A DNA stretch of 51,331 nt, taken from the NCBI GenBank assembly GCA_944326335.1, contig CALVDM010000018.1, forward strand, positions 1 through 51,331. The letters are read 5' to 3'. Below, piece after piece: positions 17,605-27,078 of this stretch. Position 1 is the stretch's first letter. Each line of letters starts with the position of its first letter. The translations under genes were made by a program, and so were the position numbers. The DNA comes from an uncultured Bacteroidales bacterium (lineage in GTDB: Bacteria; Bacteroidota; Bacteroidia; Bacteroidales; UBA932). Under the pieces are notes generated by a model. It was given only the letters and a program-made list of their open reading frames with translations. It made no database searches and was not told where the DNA came from.

Positions 17605-18837
17605 TCAGTCCTCTCCGAGCATTTCCTTCAGTCGCAGGATTTCCATCCCGGCCTCGAGCAGCAGCCCCGTGCCGTGAATCTCGCCCGTGACTGCCGGTCT
17701 GTTGAAGTAGAACGGCATGTCGGTGCCTATACCTGTGCCGACGCATACATCCCTGAGTTCTCCCTCAGGGGTTACCTTGTCCCTGACAAGTCCTTCCCAT
17801 CCGGCCAGTGCGGCAGATGCGTAACGTCTGTCTATCCAGCCTTCGCACACTGCATGCGCTATGCAGTAAGTGAAAATGGCCGAGCATGAGCTTTCCTCGT
17901 AGGAGCTCTCCCTGTCGAGCACCTGGTGCCAAAGCCCTGAGGCAGCCTGTCTCGGTATGATTCCGTCTATCTGCCTTTTCAGCAGCCCGAGGACAGTGTC
18001 CCGTTCCTGAGGGCCGAGCACGTCGAGAAGCTGGCAGGTAGCCAGCATCACCCATCCGTTGCAGCGTCCCCAATGTGCTCCGGCCGGCTGTCCGAGGTCT
18101 CCGTACCAGCCGTGCCACAGAAGCTCCGTCCCGGAATCCCAGAGGTAGTGGTGGAATTTCTCGACCTGCAGGACAGCATCCCTGAGCATATCCCCGTCTC
18201 CGTAGAGACTTCCGTAACGGGACATGAACGAAAGTCCCATGTACAGGTCGTCCGCCCAGAGGGTGCATTCATACGGCCATGTGCGCACAAGTGTGCCGTC
18301 AGGAAATCTTGCCTGGCTGCTCCGGATATGCTCTGCCGCGCGTTCTATGTACGGGGAATACTCCTCCGCCTTGTCCGGGCGGCGGCGGACAAGCTCTATC
18401 ATGGCCGCGCATTCCGCACCGCAATGGTCCAGTTCATTGAATTTGCGGAGGAAATGGAAAGGTTCATGGTCCTCTCCTGTCTCCGGGCCGAATTTCTTGT
18501 AGACGGAAAGCGGATAGTCTATCTGACGCTCCACGAAGTCAGTGTAGCGCACATCCCCGAAACGGTCGGCCATCTTCAGCATGGCCATGTCGAGGACGCC
18601 GAGGCTGTAGTGCCAGTCCATATACTTGCAGGCCAGGCGCACCTTCGCACCTTCCGGAATCATGTCGGCCGAGGTGTATTCCTGTCCCGACGACCTGTCG
18701 ACATAGGCTGTCCTGTATCCGGACACCACCTTGTCGGCGACCTTGAGCAGAAGTGCCTCGTCACGTGTCCCGGCTTCGGCGGCAAAAGAGGCCGACAGCA
18801 GGCACAACATCGGAATCAGTCTGATGGCAAGTGTCAT
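17605..18837 (-). CDS. GH105-family unsaturated uronyl hydrolase
   Basis: The product is 410 residues with a signal peptide (1-22, cut near AEA). The GH88/GH105 (alpha/alpha)6 barrel is supported by DWHYSLG (74-80), the catalytic aspartate motif WADDLYMG (194-201) and HWGRCNGW (255-262). GH105 enzymes remove the delta-4,5-unsaturated uronic acid that a lyase leaves at the non-reducing end. This matches the lyase two genes downstream. It is the first gene of the PUL transcript, directly facing the HTCS regulator. Confidence 0.9.
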   Translation of the reverse strand: MTLAIRLIPMLCLLSASFAAEAGTRDEALLLKVADKVVSGYRTAYVDRSSGQEYTSADMIPEGAKVRLACKYMDWHYSLGVLDMAMLKMADRFGDVRYTDFVERQIDYPLSVYKKFGPETGEDHEPFHFLRKFNELDHCGAECAAMIELVRRRPDKAEEYSPYIERAAEHIRSSQARFPDGTLVRTWPYECTLWADDLYMGLSFMSRYGSLYGDGDMLRDAVLQVEKFHHYLWDSGTELLWHGWYGDLGQPAGAHWGRCNGWVMLATCQLLDVLGPQERDTVLGLLKRQIDGIIPRQAASGLWHQVLDRESSYEESSCSAIFTYCIAHAVCEGWIDRRYASAALAGWEGLVRDKVTPEGELRDVCVGTGIGTDMPFYFNRPAVTGEIHGTGLLLEAGMEILRLKEMLGED

Positions 18838-19024
18838 TTTTCTGTGGTAAATTGGTCCGGGAACAAAGGAACTTATAATTTATCTAAAGGGATTAATCAA
18901 AATGTTCATTAATTTATCGCATAGTCTCAACCCTCTGTTTTGAGACAGGAACGCCCTCCGGGGCATGCAGGATTAGTGATTATTCCTTATATTTGACTCG
19001 GAAGCTTTCACTGGAGCCAACGGT
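18838..19024. promoter_or_regulatory. Divergent control region between the PUL operon and its HTCS regulator
   Basis: This is a 187-nt AT-rich region. On the plus strand TATATTTG at 18988-18995 is an exact -7 box for the HTCS gene, 29 nt before its ATG. On the minus strand TTCCTTTG at 18864-18871 is a near-consensus -7 box for GH105, as might be expected of an activator-dependent promoter. An inverted repeat GTCTCAA / TTGAGAC lies at 18924-18930 and 18940-18946 between them, and a small GCCC-TCCG-GGGC hairpin lies at 18953-18964. The inverted repeat is a candidate operator, but binding is inferred only. Confidence 0.55.
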
Positions 19025-22000
19025 ATGGACAGACTGTACAGAATATTCGCCGCCATCGTCTGCGTTGCCGGCATCTCCCTTTACGGTGCGCAGGGAGGGG
19101 AATCTGCAGAAAAAATGCGCTTCGACTGCCTCAACGTGACAGACGGGCTGTCGCAGATGTCTGTCGTGACAATAATACAGGATTCCGAAGGTTTCATGTG
19201 GTTCGGCACGAGAGACGGGCTCAACCGCTACGACGGATATGAATTCAAGGTGTTCGTCAATGACCTGCACGACAGCACGACTATAAGCGACAATTATATA
19301 AAGTGTGCCGTGAACGACAGCGAAGGCAGGCTGTGGGTCGGGACCACCAACGGAGTCAACCTCTACTGTCCTGAGACAGGCAGCTTCAGACACTGGTACA
19401 TAGACAGGGAAGACCACACCGGGAACACGAACGAGATAAACTCCCTGTGCGCCGATTCCGCCGGAGGGGTATGGGTGGGCACATACAGGGGGCTCTATCA
19501 CATAAGTCCTGACGATGGCAGCGGCCTGGCTTCGGAAATCGGGGCATTCCCGGGATACAGGATATACAGCATGGCGAGCGACGGAAGCAACCTCTACATC
19601 GGGCACGACCGGGGGCTCTCCATGCTTTCCCCGGACGGCTCCCTGCTGGACATGACGGAGACGGACAGGCAAAAGGCAGTGAATCTCGTGTTCGTGGATT
19701 CGGGCGGCACTCTCAGATTCTGTCTCGCCAACTCAGGCACGCTCGGCTCGATAGAGCCCGGGACAGGAAGCTGCAGCCTCGTGCAGATAATATCGGATGA
19801 AGCCCATCTGAGGAACAATCTCATCCGCAGCATTGCAGAACAGGACGACGGAAGGTTCGTGCTCGGCACCTACGACGGGCTGTACATCTACAATCCGGAC
19901 GGGGATACGATAGAAAGCTACAACTATTCCTCGCAGGACACCGGAGGGCTTTCGCACTATGCCGTGGAAGCCGTCTACATAGACAAGGAGAACACCCTTT
20001 GGGTAGGGACATACGCAGGCGGTGTGAACTATGCCCACGCGCAGAACATGCAGTTCCCGTTCTACGACCCCGCACAGGGAGACTTCTCCCCGGGGGTGCT
20101 GAGCGCGATTGCAGCCGAGCCGTCCGGCAAGGTGCTGTGGATAGGTTCGGATGCAGGCGGTGTGCTGAGGTTCGATGTCGGGGAAGGCAGTTTCGAGTAT
20201 TTCCCGTGCTCGGAAAACTCCTCCGACCTGTTCAAGGACAACAACGTGAAATCCCTTCACGTGGACGGAACGACACTTTACGTCGGGCTGTACACGGGAC
20301 AGCTGTACACGATGGACACAAGGACGTGCCGCTGGACAGGTGTCTGGAACAACCCGGAATACACGGCCATATATGCCATGGAGGAAAAGGGCGACACCCT
20401 GCTGCTCGGGACATATTCGGCGCACGGGCTCAAATACCTGTCGCCGCAAGGCATAAGGTACTACGACCTGCCTTCGGAAGGGAAGATAGTGAACATAAGC
20501 CAGATATCCTGCCTCTGCGTGGCCGGAGAAGAGATTTGGGTGGGGACCAGGAGCAGCGGGCTGTACCGCTATCTCGAGGACGGAAGACTCCTGCACTACA
20601 CTTCGGACGACGGAAACTCCATCTCCGGGAACCGCATCACCACCATTGTCCGGGACAGCCGCGGTCAGGTGATGATAGGGACATCGGACGGCGGCCTGAA
20701 CATCTTTTCGCCAGACACCGGGACATTCAGGACGATATCCGGAAAGGACGGCCTGAAAGACAACACGATATGCTCGATTGTGGAAGACCGCTCCGGGCAT
20801 GTGTGGGTGATAACCAGGACCAGCATATCGGAACTTGCGGACGGAAGGGTGGCGAGGACATACGACCACTCGAGCGGAATCCGCATACAGGAATTCTCCC
20901 AGGGAGCGGCCTACATCACTCCTGACAATACCATCTGGGTGGGAGGCAACAACGGGATGATTAGCTTCAATCCGGACGACCTTTCGGTGAACGACTATCC
21001 GTCCCCGGTGGTCATCACCTCTGTTTCCGTGAACAACAGGCCTCTCGGGAATCCCGGCACCGGAAAAATCCGTCTGAAACACAACGAGAACAACATCACA
21101 TTCTCGTTCAGCATCCTGAACTACATATATCCTAAAAGGAACACGTACAAATACAGGCTCGAGGGTGCCGATGACGGATGGAAGGACGCAGGGACCGTCA
21201 GGGAAGTGACCTACGCAAACCTTGCCCCGGGGAACTACCATTTCTGCGTGAAAGGGGCCAACAATGACGGGATATGGAGCAGCTCGACCGCTTCCGTCGA
21301 TGTCAGGATAGCATATCCGGCATGGCTCAGATGGTGGGCCTTCCTGCTCTACACGCTCATATCCGCAGCCGCAGTGGCCATAGTCGCCCGCTACATACGT
21401 GAAAGGAGGAGACTGAAGAAGGACGTGGTCATGAAGCAGAAGCAGGAGGAGCTGTACAAGTCCAGGATAGACCTTTTCACGAACTTCGCACACGAGCTCA
21501 GGACCCCTCTGTCTCTGATAATCTCGCCTCTCGAGGAGATGCTTTCCGGGGAGAGGGTGCCGGGGGCGGAAGAAGACGAGCTGAGGATGATGTACACCAA
21601 CGCCCGGAGGATGATGCTCATCATAAACCAGCTCATGGACATAAGGAGCAAGGATGCCAAGGCCATGACTCTCCAGGTGTCGGAGAACGACCTGGCATCA
21701 TTCGCCGAGGAAATCTGCAACAGTTTCCGGGTACAGGCCGGGAAACAGGGGATAAGATATGGCTTTGAATGCCCCGAGAGGCCGCTCACGGCATGGTTCG
21801 ACAGGTGGCTTTTCGACAAGGTGCTGATGAACCTGCTTTCCAATGCATTCAAGTACACGCCTGAAGGCGGGGAGATTGTACTTTCCGCCGAAAGGACAGA
21901 CATCGGATGCATCCCGGACAGGGCAAGGCATGAAGACGGCATGTATGCCGATGCCGGGAGCTATCTGCACCTGTCGGTTAAAGACAGCGGCCCGGGAATA

Positions 22001-23101
22001 AAGCCATGGGACATGGAAAGAATATTCGACCCGTTCTACAGGGCTTCCGATGTCAGTGGTGTCGGCACGGGGATAGGGCTGTCCCTCGCGAAGGCCATAG
22101 TGGAGATGCACCACGGGGCGATTTGGGCTGAGTCCGTGACAGGGGAAGGCAGCGTGTTCCACGTGGTCATCCCTGAAGGACATGCCCATTTCAGGGACGA
22201 GGAGATAGTCAGCAAGGCCACGGAGACGGAAAGACCCCTCCTGCCTGGACCGGAGGAGAATGGCTCGGCAGCCGGAGAGGACCCGGGGAATGACACCGGA
22301 CACAAAGCCGGGACCATACTCATAGTCGAAGACAATGCACAGCTGCGCACCTACATCCGGAAGAAGCTGCAGGGGTCCTGGAATGTGGTGGAAGCCGACA
22401 ACGGCCGCTCGGGACAGGCTCTCGCCCTGAACAAGATGCCGGCTCTGGTGATAAGCGACGTGATGATGCCCGTGATGGACGGGATGCAGATGTGCTACAA
22501 TCTGAAGCACGACCCGAGGACCGCCCACATACCTGTGATTCTGCTGACTGCAAAGAATTTTGAATTCCAGATGAAGGAAGGGCTCGAAAGCGGTGCCGAC
22601 GACTACATCACAAAGCCGTTCCGGATGTGGGAACTCATGCTCAAGGTCAGGAACATACTGTCTTCGAGAAGCAGCCTGAAAGAGCTCTACGGGGAAAAAC
22701 TCTCGATGGAGAACCTCGGGGTCAGGACCGGCTCGGCCGACGAGAAATTCCTGCGACAGCTGAACGATGCCATAAGTTCCGACATCTCCAATCCGGAGCT
22801 GAACCTTGACAATCTCTGCCGGGATATCGGGATGAGCAGGGCGACGCTGTACAGGAAACTCACTGCCGCCACGGGGCTCACCCCGGCGAGATATCTGAAC
22901 CAGGTCCGGCTGAATCTGGCAGCAAAAATGCTGCGCGAGACTCCGATGAGAGTCTCGGAAGTGGCCGAGGCCACCGGATTCAACAGTCTCATACATTTTT
23001 CCACATTGTTCCGCAAGCAGTACGGTGTGCCTCCGTCAAAATATGCTGCCGGAAAAGACGGCTCACAGCCTGCCGGAGACCAGAATGAACCCCGTGGATA
23101 A
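19025..23101 (+). CDS. Hybrid two-component system sensor/regulator (HTCS)
   Basis: The product is 1358 residues in one chain. Order: signal peptide (1-20); two periplasmic propellers built of repeats such as FWFGTRDGLNRYDGYEF and LWVGT (about 35-650); a Y_Y_Y domain (about 680-745); a membrane helix (about 750-775); a histidine kinase with H823 in NFAHELRTP and a GTGIGLSLAK ATP-binding motif; a receiver domain with D1145 in VISDVMMPVMDG; and a C-terminal AraC-type helix-turn-helix (about 1240-1345). HTCS proteins bind an oligosaccharide in the periplasm and activate the adjacent PUL. It is divergent from GH105, so it very probably controls the 2866-18837 operon, and perhaps the GH-D gene 67 nt downstream. 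Confidence 0.95.
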   Translation: MDRLYRIFAAIVCVAGISLYGAQGGESAEKMRFDCLNVTDGLSQMSVVTIIQDSEGFMWFGTRDGLNRYDGYEFKVFVNDLHDSTTISDNYIKCAVNDSEGRLWVGTTNGVNLYCPETGSFRHWYIDREDHTGNTNEINSLCADSAGGVWVGTYRGLYHISPDDGSGLASEIGAFPGYRIYSMASDGSNLYIGHDRGLSMLSPDGSLLDMTETDRQKAVNLVFVDSGGTLRFCLANSGTLGSIEPGTGSCSLVQIISDEAHLRNNLIRSIAEQDDGRFVLGTYDGLYIYNPDGDTIESYNYSSQDTGGLSHYAVEAVYIDKENTLWVGTYAGGVNYAHAQNMQFPFYDPAQGDFSPGVLSAIAAEPSGKVLWIGSDAGGVLRFDVGEGSFEYFPCSENSSDLFKDNNVKSLHVDGTTLYVGLYTGQLYTMDTRTCRWTGVWNNPEYTAIYAMEEKGDTLLLGTYSAHGLKYLSPQGIRYYDLPSEGKIVNISQISCLCVAGEEIWVGTRSSGLYRYLEDGRLLHYTSDDGNSISGNRITTIVRDSRGQVMIGTSDGGLNIFSPDTGTFRTISGKDGLKDNTICSIVEDRSGHVWVITRTSISELADGRVARTYDHSSGIRIQEFSQGAAYITPDNTIWVGGNNGMISFNPDDLSVNDYPSPVVITSVSVNNRPLGNPGTGKIRLKHNENNITFSFSILNYIYPKRNTYKYRLEGADDGWKDAGTVREVTYANLAPGNYHFCVKGANNDGIWSSSTASVDVRIAYPAWLRWWAFLLYTLISAAAVAIVARYIRERRRLKKDVVMKQKQEELYKSRIDLFTNFAHELRTPLSLIISPLEEMLSGERVPGAEEDELRMMYTNARRMMLIINQLMDIRSKDAKAMTLQVSENDLASFAEEICNSFRVQAGKQGIRYGFECPERPLTAWFDRWLFDKVLMNLLSNAFKYTPEGGEIVLSAERTDIGCIPDRARHEDGMYADAGSYLHLSVKDSGPGIKPWDMERIFDPFYRASDVSGVGTGIGLSLAKAIVEMHHGAIWAESVTGEGSVFHVVIPEGHAHFRDEEIVSKATETERPLLPGPEENGSAAGEDPGNDTGHKAGTILIVEDNAQLRTYIRKKLQGSWNVVEADNGRSGQALALNKMPALVISDVMMPVMDGMQMCYNLKHDPRTAHIPVILLTAKNFEFQMKEGLESGADDYITKPFRMWELMLKVRNILSSRSSLKELYGEKLSMENLGVRTGSADEKFLRQLNDAISSDISNPELNLDNLCRDIGMSRATLYRKLTAATGLTPARYLNQVRLNLAAKMLRETPMRVSEVAEATGFNSLIHFSTLFRKQYGVPPSKYAAGKDGSQPAGDQNEPRG

Positions 23102-23143
23102 ATGTTTGAGAAAATCCATATAGTCCCCTCCGGACATTACGGC

Positions 23144-23151
23144 TACCTTTG
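23144..23151 (+). promoter_or_regulatory. -7 promoter box of the clan GH-D gene
   Basis: TACCTTTG matches TAnnTTTG exactly and lies 17 nt before the ATG at 23169 in a 67-nt gap after the HTCS stop. No -33 TTTG is seen at the usual spacing. It suggests that the gene has its own promoter and does not rely on read-through from the HTCS gene. Confidence 0.5.
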
Positions 23152-23168
23152 TGTGAAAACACCTCGAC

Positions 23169-25712
23169 ATGAAAAGAATCCTCACAGCAGTTCTTCTGCT
23201 CGGCATGTTAACCGCAACGAATTCCCGTTGCGAGGAAAAGGTCCTCTCCATAGGTAACGAAGATTTCTCGGCGACAATAGTGGCCAGGGACGGACGCATA
23301 TCGGCCTCATCCCTGGCCGTCAAGTCTCGGGAATGCCCCGCCGGACGGGAACTTCTCAAACCGGACGGAGCCCCGCTCTTCGAATTTTCCGTAAACGGGC
23401 GGACGGTCAGCTCCGACATGCCGCTCTGGACATATTCGGGCATGGAGGAACAGCACCTTTCCAACGGAGGCACCATAGCCACATACAAATTCGAGGGAAG
23501 GCGTGAGCTGCGCGGGCTGACCCTCCTCCTGGACAGGGAGTATTTCCCGGAAGGGGCGTTCATAAGGGAAAGATTGAGACTCGAGTCGGAAAAACCAGGC
23601 AAATTCCGTCTGACTGATGTCGGGGGAAGGAACCATTTCATATTCCCCCGCTACACATTCATCGGCCGCGGCAGCAAAGAAGTGACGGAGATACGGATGG
23701 GAAGCTACGGGCTCGAAGTGCTCCAGGACTACGACACCACCCGCACGGACGACCGCAGGCCGAGGCGGAATCTCGCCACCTGCCACATGTTCCACCCGGA
23801 CTTCAGGACTCATGACGTTGAGGTTGGGGATACATGCGAGGTGAAGGGGCCGTTCCTGCTGATGGATTCGGACAACGCCCGGATACTCACTTCCTACGAA
23901 CATGCGTCCCAGGACATCAGCTACATGACCGGGAAGAGCTCCGGTGCAGACGCCTCGATTTCAGACGCTTTCCAGGGAGTGCAGGGGGAATCCGAAACCG
24001 TCACGGATGATGACCTGTGGTTCATAGCCACCCGGGTCTCGAGGGGCAACGACTCGAGAACCCTGCAATGGCATATCCGCAGAGGCGGCTATCTCGACGA
24101 CGAAGCCATCCCTTCAGGCAGCTGCTACGAGACCGTATGGTCCACGCTCACCGTCCTTTCCCCTGAAGAAAGCCCGACAGATGCCATAAAGGATTACCTG
24201 CTGGACAGGATTTCAGACAACAAGGAGTCCCGCAAACCTCATTTCTACTACAACACATGGGGAATGCAGAGGGATTTCACTCCGGACATGAGGGAAGCGT
24301 TCACACAGGAACGTATTGCGCGCGAAATCCGGTATGCTGCAGAGACAGGCGTGGACATATTCATATTCGACGACGGGTGGCAGCAGACCATGGGCGACTG
24401 GAGGGCAAATTCAGAGCGTCTTCCGGGAGGTCTGGAGCCGCTTGTGGATTCCGTCCGCAGCCACGGCATGATACCGGGAGTCTGGCTGTCGCTCATGGGC
24501 ATAGACCCGGACACGGAAAGGGCCAAAGAGCATCCGGAGTGGATAATAACGGACATGAACGGCGAACCTTATGCCGCACAATGGAATTTTCCGGCATTCG
24601 ACCTTGTAGGCGGTTTCTACGACTGCATCCTCGAGGACCTCAAGCGTCTGACGGACTGCGGGATACGATTCTTCAAATGGGACGCCATAAACACGTTCAA
24701 CAGCGCATTGTCGGGACTCGGGCATGGAGGGCCTGAATATTCAAGGAAAGAACGCATAGACAGGTACAACTATCTGCTGCCCTTCTATGTCACGAAACTC
24801 ATGAGGGAACTCCGGGAATATTGTCCCGATGTGGTCGTGGAGATAGACCTGACGGAGCCGGAGAGAGCCCTGATAGGGCTAATGCCGCTCCAGGAAGGCA
24901 AATTCTTCTGGATGAACAACGGGGCTTCCGGCTACGGGGATTATTCCACGTTCAGAACCAAAAGCATGCGCAATTCCATAAACGCCATGGGATGCCTGCT
25001 GCCGCCGGAACTTCTCACATACGCCGTCTATCCACACAACAAGGCGCCGTATTCGGCACAGAGATACAACACCAACACCATTCTGCAGGCCGGACACGGC
25101 ATCTGGGGAGATTTGTCGGCAATGTCCTGCAAGGAAAGGGAATATGTCGGTAACCAGATAGGCAAAGCGAAACGCGTACTCGAGCACACTGCCGGCAGGC
25201 CGCTCAAAATTTCCGGGCAGATAGGGGCGGCTCCGGAGACCTATCTGCAGGCGGCTCCGGAGAAGGGCTATGCCCTGTTCACAGCTTTCAGCGGCTCACC
25301 GGCCGAGCACACGGAATACATAGACGTGGACACGGAACAGGTCCTGGGAGTGCTGAACCATGCCTACCGGGAAGAAGGAGGCAGGATACGGCTCGACCTC
25401 CAGTTCGCGGCGGCAGATGACACGAGGGAAGCTTTCGTGGTAGGCAACGGCGGATGCGGAGTCAGGGTGCTTTCCTCGACAGGATGGATAGACCGGCTGG
25501 AGGCCGACGGCGGCAGGTTGTCAGTGCGCTGCGGCAGCGATTCTCATCTCCGGGTCAAGCTACCGGAAGGGGCATCCGGAATCAGGGCCGACGTGCCGTT
25601 CCGGCAGGACACCGACGGGACAATCACCCTCTTCCTCCCCGCCGGTCAGGATGCGAAATTCACATGGAAGGTTTCCTCCTCCAGTTCAGGACAGGAAGAA
25701 GGAAAGAAATGA
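23169..25712 (+). CDS. Clan GH-D (GH36-like) glycoside hydrolase
   Basis: The product is 847 residues with a signal peptide (MKRILTAVLLLGMLT to about 21). An N-terminal beta-sandwich (about 25-330) precedes a TIM barrel with FIFDDGWQQTMGDW and FFKWDAIN; D505 in KWD is the expected nucleophile. The usual GH36 acid/base region (a Cys-Ser-Gly-Gly-Gly-Arg-Phe-Asp pattern) is absent. In its place is VVVEIDLTEPERALIG, so the acid/base residue and substrate are uncertain. An alpha-galactosidase or related alpha-glycosidase is the best guess. The gene lies next to the HTCS, suggesting a part in the same PUL. Its last 53 nt overlap the 3' end of the opposite-strand transporter gene. Confidence 0.8.
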   Translation: MKRILTAVLLLGMLTATNSRCEEKVLSIGNEDFSATIVARDGRISASSLAVKSRECPAGRELLKPDGAPLFEFSVNGRTVSSDMPLWTYSGMEEQHLSNGGTIATYKFEGRRELRGLTLLLDREYFPEGAFIRERLRLESEKPGKFRLTDVGGRNHFIFPRYTFIGRGSKEVTEIRMGSYGLEVLQDYDTTRTDDRRPRRNLATCHMFHPDFRTHDVEVGDTCEVKGPFLLMDSDNARILTSYEHASQDISYMTGKSSGADASISDAFQGVQGESETVTDDDLWFIATRVSRGNDSRTLQWHIRRGGYLDDEAIPSGSCYETVWSTLTVLSPEESPTDAIKDYLLDRISDNKESRKPHFYYNTWGMQRDFTPDMREAFTQERIAREIRYAAETGVDIFIFDDGWQQTMGDWRANSERLPGGLEPLVDSVRSHGMIPGVWLSLMGIDPDTERAKEHPEWIITDMNGEPYAAQWNFPAFDLVGGFYDCILEDLKRLTDCGIRFFKWDAINTFNSALSGLGHGGPEYSRKERIDRYNYLLPFYVTKLMRELREYCPDVVVEIDLTEPERALIGLMPLQEGKFFWMNNGASGYGDYSTFRTKSMRNSINAMGCLLPPELLTYAVYPHNKAPYSAQRYNTNTILQAGHGIWGDLSAMSCKEREYVGNQIGKAKRVLEHTAGRPLKISGQIGAAPETYLQAAPEKGYALFTAFSGSPAEHTEYIDVDTEQVLGVLNHAYREEGGRIRLDLQFAAADDTREAFVVGNGGCGVRVLSSTGWIDRLEADGGRLSVRCGSDSHLRVKLPEGASGIRADVPFRQDTDGTITLFLPAGQDAKFTWKVSSSSSGQEEGKK

Positions 25713-27072
25713 CTGCAGCCCCTATCCAGAACGCTGACACATAGGTGAAATCATAGTCCACGATTTCTCCGGCGGCATCTTTAACGGCTTGCCCGTCAAT
25801 CAGCCAGCCGCTTATGACATTCATCAGCCCGGCGGCAGCGTAGGATGCAAGTCCGACGATGCCGATTGCCGCCCCCGTAGCCTTGCGCGGGACCAGGTCA
25901 ACAGCCATCAGCCCGCCAAGAAAGGCGATCAGGACACCTATCGCTATTCCGAACAGAGACATGGCGAGGATATTCACGAACCAGCCGTCTCCGCCATACA
26001 GGAACAGGGCGAGAGCGACCGATTCCAGGACACCTGCAGCAAATGCAGGGAATCTCCGGTCTCCCTTGAATGCCTTGTCGGACACGTATCCGGAAATAAC
26101 TGTCCCTATTATGCCCATGACAGTGTTGACAGCTATTATGAGAGCTGCCTCGTGAAGGCTGAATCCCTTCACCTTCTGCAGAAAGAACATACCCCACTCG
26201 TTTATGGCATAACGGCTCATGTACATGAATGCACTGGCAAGGGCAAGAATCCAGACTCCGGGATTCTTCAGGACAGCCTTCTGCACATTTCCGGCATCTT
26301 CCGCAAATTCCGGCCTTTTCCCGGGCTCGTCAGGGCACGGGTCCTGCTCCCTTGCGGATTCTCCTGAGAGTTTTTCTATCGACGGGAGGCCCTTGCTTTC
26401 CGGAGTGTCATGGAGGAAAAACACAATCAGCAGCACGCCGATGATACCTGCGGCCGCCGCACTGAAGAAACCCCACTGCCACCCGGCCGCCGACACCGCC
26501 AGGCTTACAAAGATGAACGACAGCCCTTCCCCTAAATTATGGCTCGCGCTGAAAATGCCGTAGTATGTACCTCTTGTCCTCAACGGGAACCATCTCGACA
26601 ATGAAACTATCGCCGGAGAAGCCCCCATAGACTGCGCCCATCCATTCACGCCCCACATGACGGCAAAGCACACCGTGAGCACGGCTCCGGACAGACCCGC
26701 TGCACTTCCTGCGAATCCGAGAATCCCCATGACTGCATTTGCGACAACAGACACCGCCAGCCCCGTAGCCATGAACCTTTTTATATTGCTTCTGTCCGCA
26801 AGAAAGCCGTTCACAAACTTGCCAATCGCATACGACCAGTACAGACATGCTCCCACAAGTCCCAGTTCCCCTGCCGAGAGGAAGCCGGAATCTATTACCG
26901 GCTGTTTCATGACATTCAGCGACGTGCGGCAGACATAATACAGGGAATACCCGAGAGTCGCCGCCGTGAAACACTGGAGACGCAGTTTCCGGTATCGTCC
27001 CGGGCACCTGTCCTGCGGCACTTCCGTTCCGGAAGGCGCGCTTATCCTGTAGAAATCAAGAAAACGTCCCAT
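25660..27072 (-). CDS. MFS organophosphate:phosphate antiporter (GlpT/UhpT type)
   Basis: The product is 470 residues from the ATG at 27072 (a TTG at 27078 is less likely), with about 12 membrane helices. The two substrate-binding arginines of the OPA family are present: R49 in YYVCRTSLN and R287 in YMSRYAINEWG, in helices 1 and 7. The GWAQSMGASP and SLSRWF segments between helices are also family-like. It should exchange a phosphate ester such as glycerol-3-phosphate for phosphate across the inner membrane. It lies 6 nt after the glycerophosphodiesterase gene, whose product would supply glycerol-3-phosphate. The exact substrate is inferred. Confidence 0.88.
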   Translation of the reverse strand: MGRFLDFYRISAPSGTEVPQDRCPGRYRKLRLQCFTAATLGYSLYYVCRTSLNVMKQPVIDSGFLSAGELGLVGACLYWSYAIGKFVNGFLADRSNIKRFMATGLAVSVVANAVMGILGFAGSAAGLSGAVLTVCFAVMWGVNGWAQSMGASPAIVSLSRWFPLRTRGTYYGIFSASHNLGEGLSFIFVSLAVSAAGWQWGFFSAAAAGIIGVLLIVFFLHDTPESKGLPSIEKLSGESAREQDPCPDEPGKRPEFAEDAGNVQKAVLKNPGVWILALASAFMYMSRYAINEWGMFFLQKVKGFSLHEAALIIAVNTVMGIIGTVISGYVSDKAFKGDRRFPAFAAGVLESVALALFLYGGDGWFVNILAMSLFGIAIGVLIAFLGGLMAVDLVPRKATGAAIGIVGLASYAAAGLMNVISGWLIDGQAVKDAAGEIVDYDFTYVSAFWIGAAVISFLLPVLNWRRKPSM

Positions 27073-27078
27073 AGGCAA

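Noticed and set aside
17555-17746. N-terminal extension of the acetyl esterase frame
   Set aside because: It lies inside the GH105 gene, is Arg/His/Gly-rich, and would bury the signal peptide starting at 17554.
19733-21493. 586-codon open frame on the minus strand inside the HTCS gene
   Set aside because: It is a shadow of the propeller coding sequence with no family features.
7742-27078. Shared MPMGR start of the GH115 and MFS frames, considered as a common leader
   Set aside because: The first codon in each is a TTG two codons before the more likely ATG; the similarity is short and due to chance.
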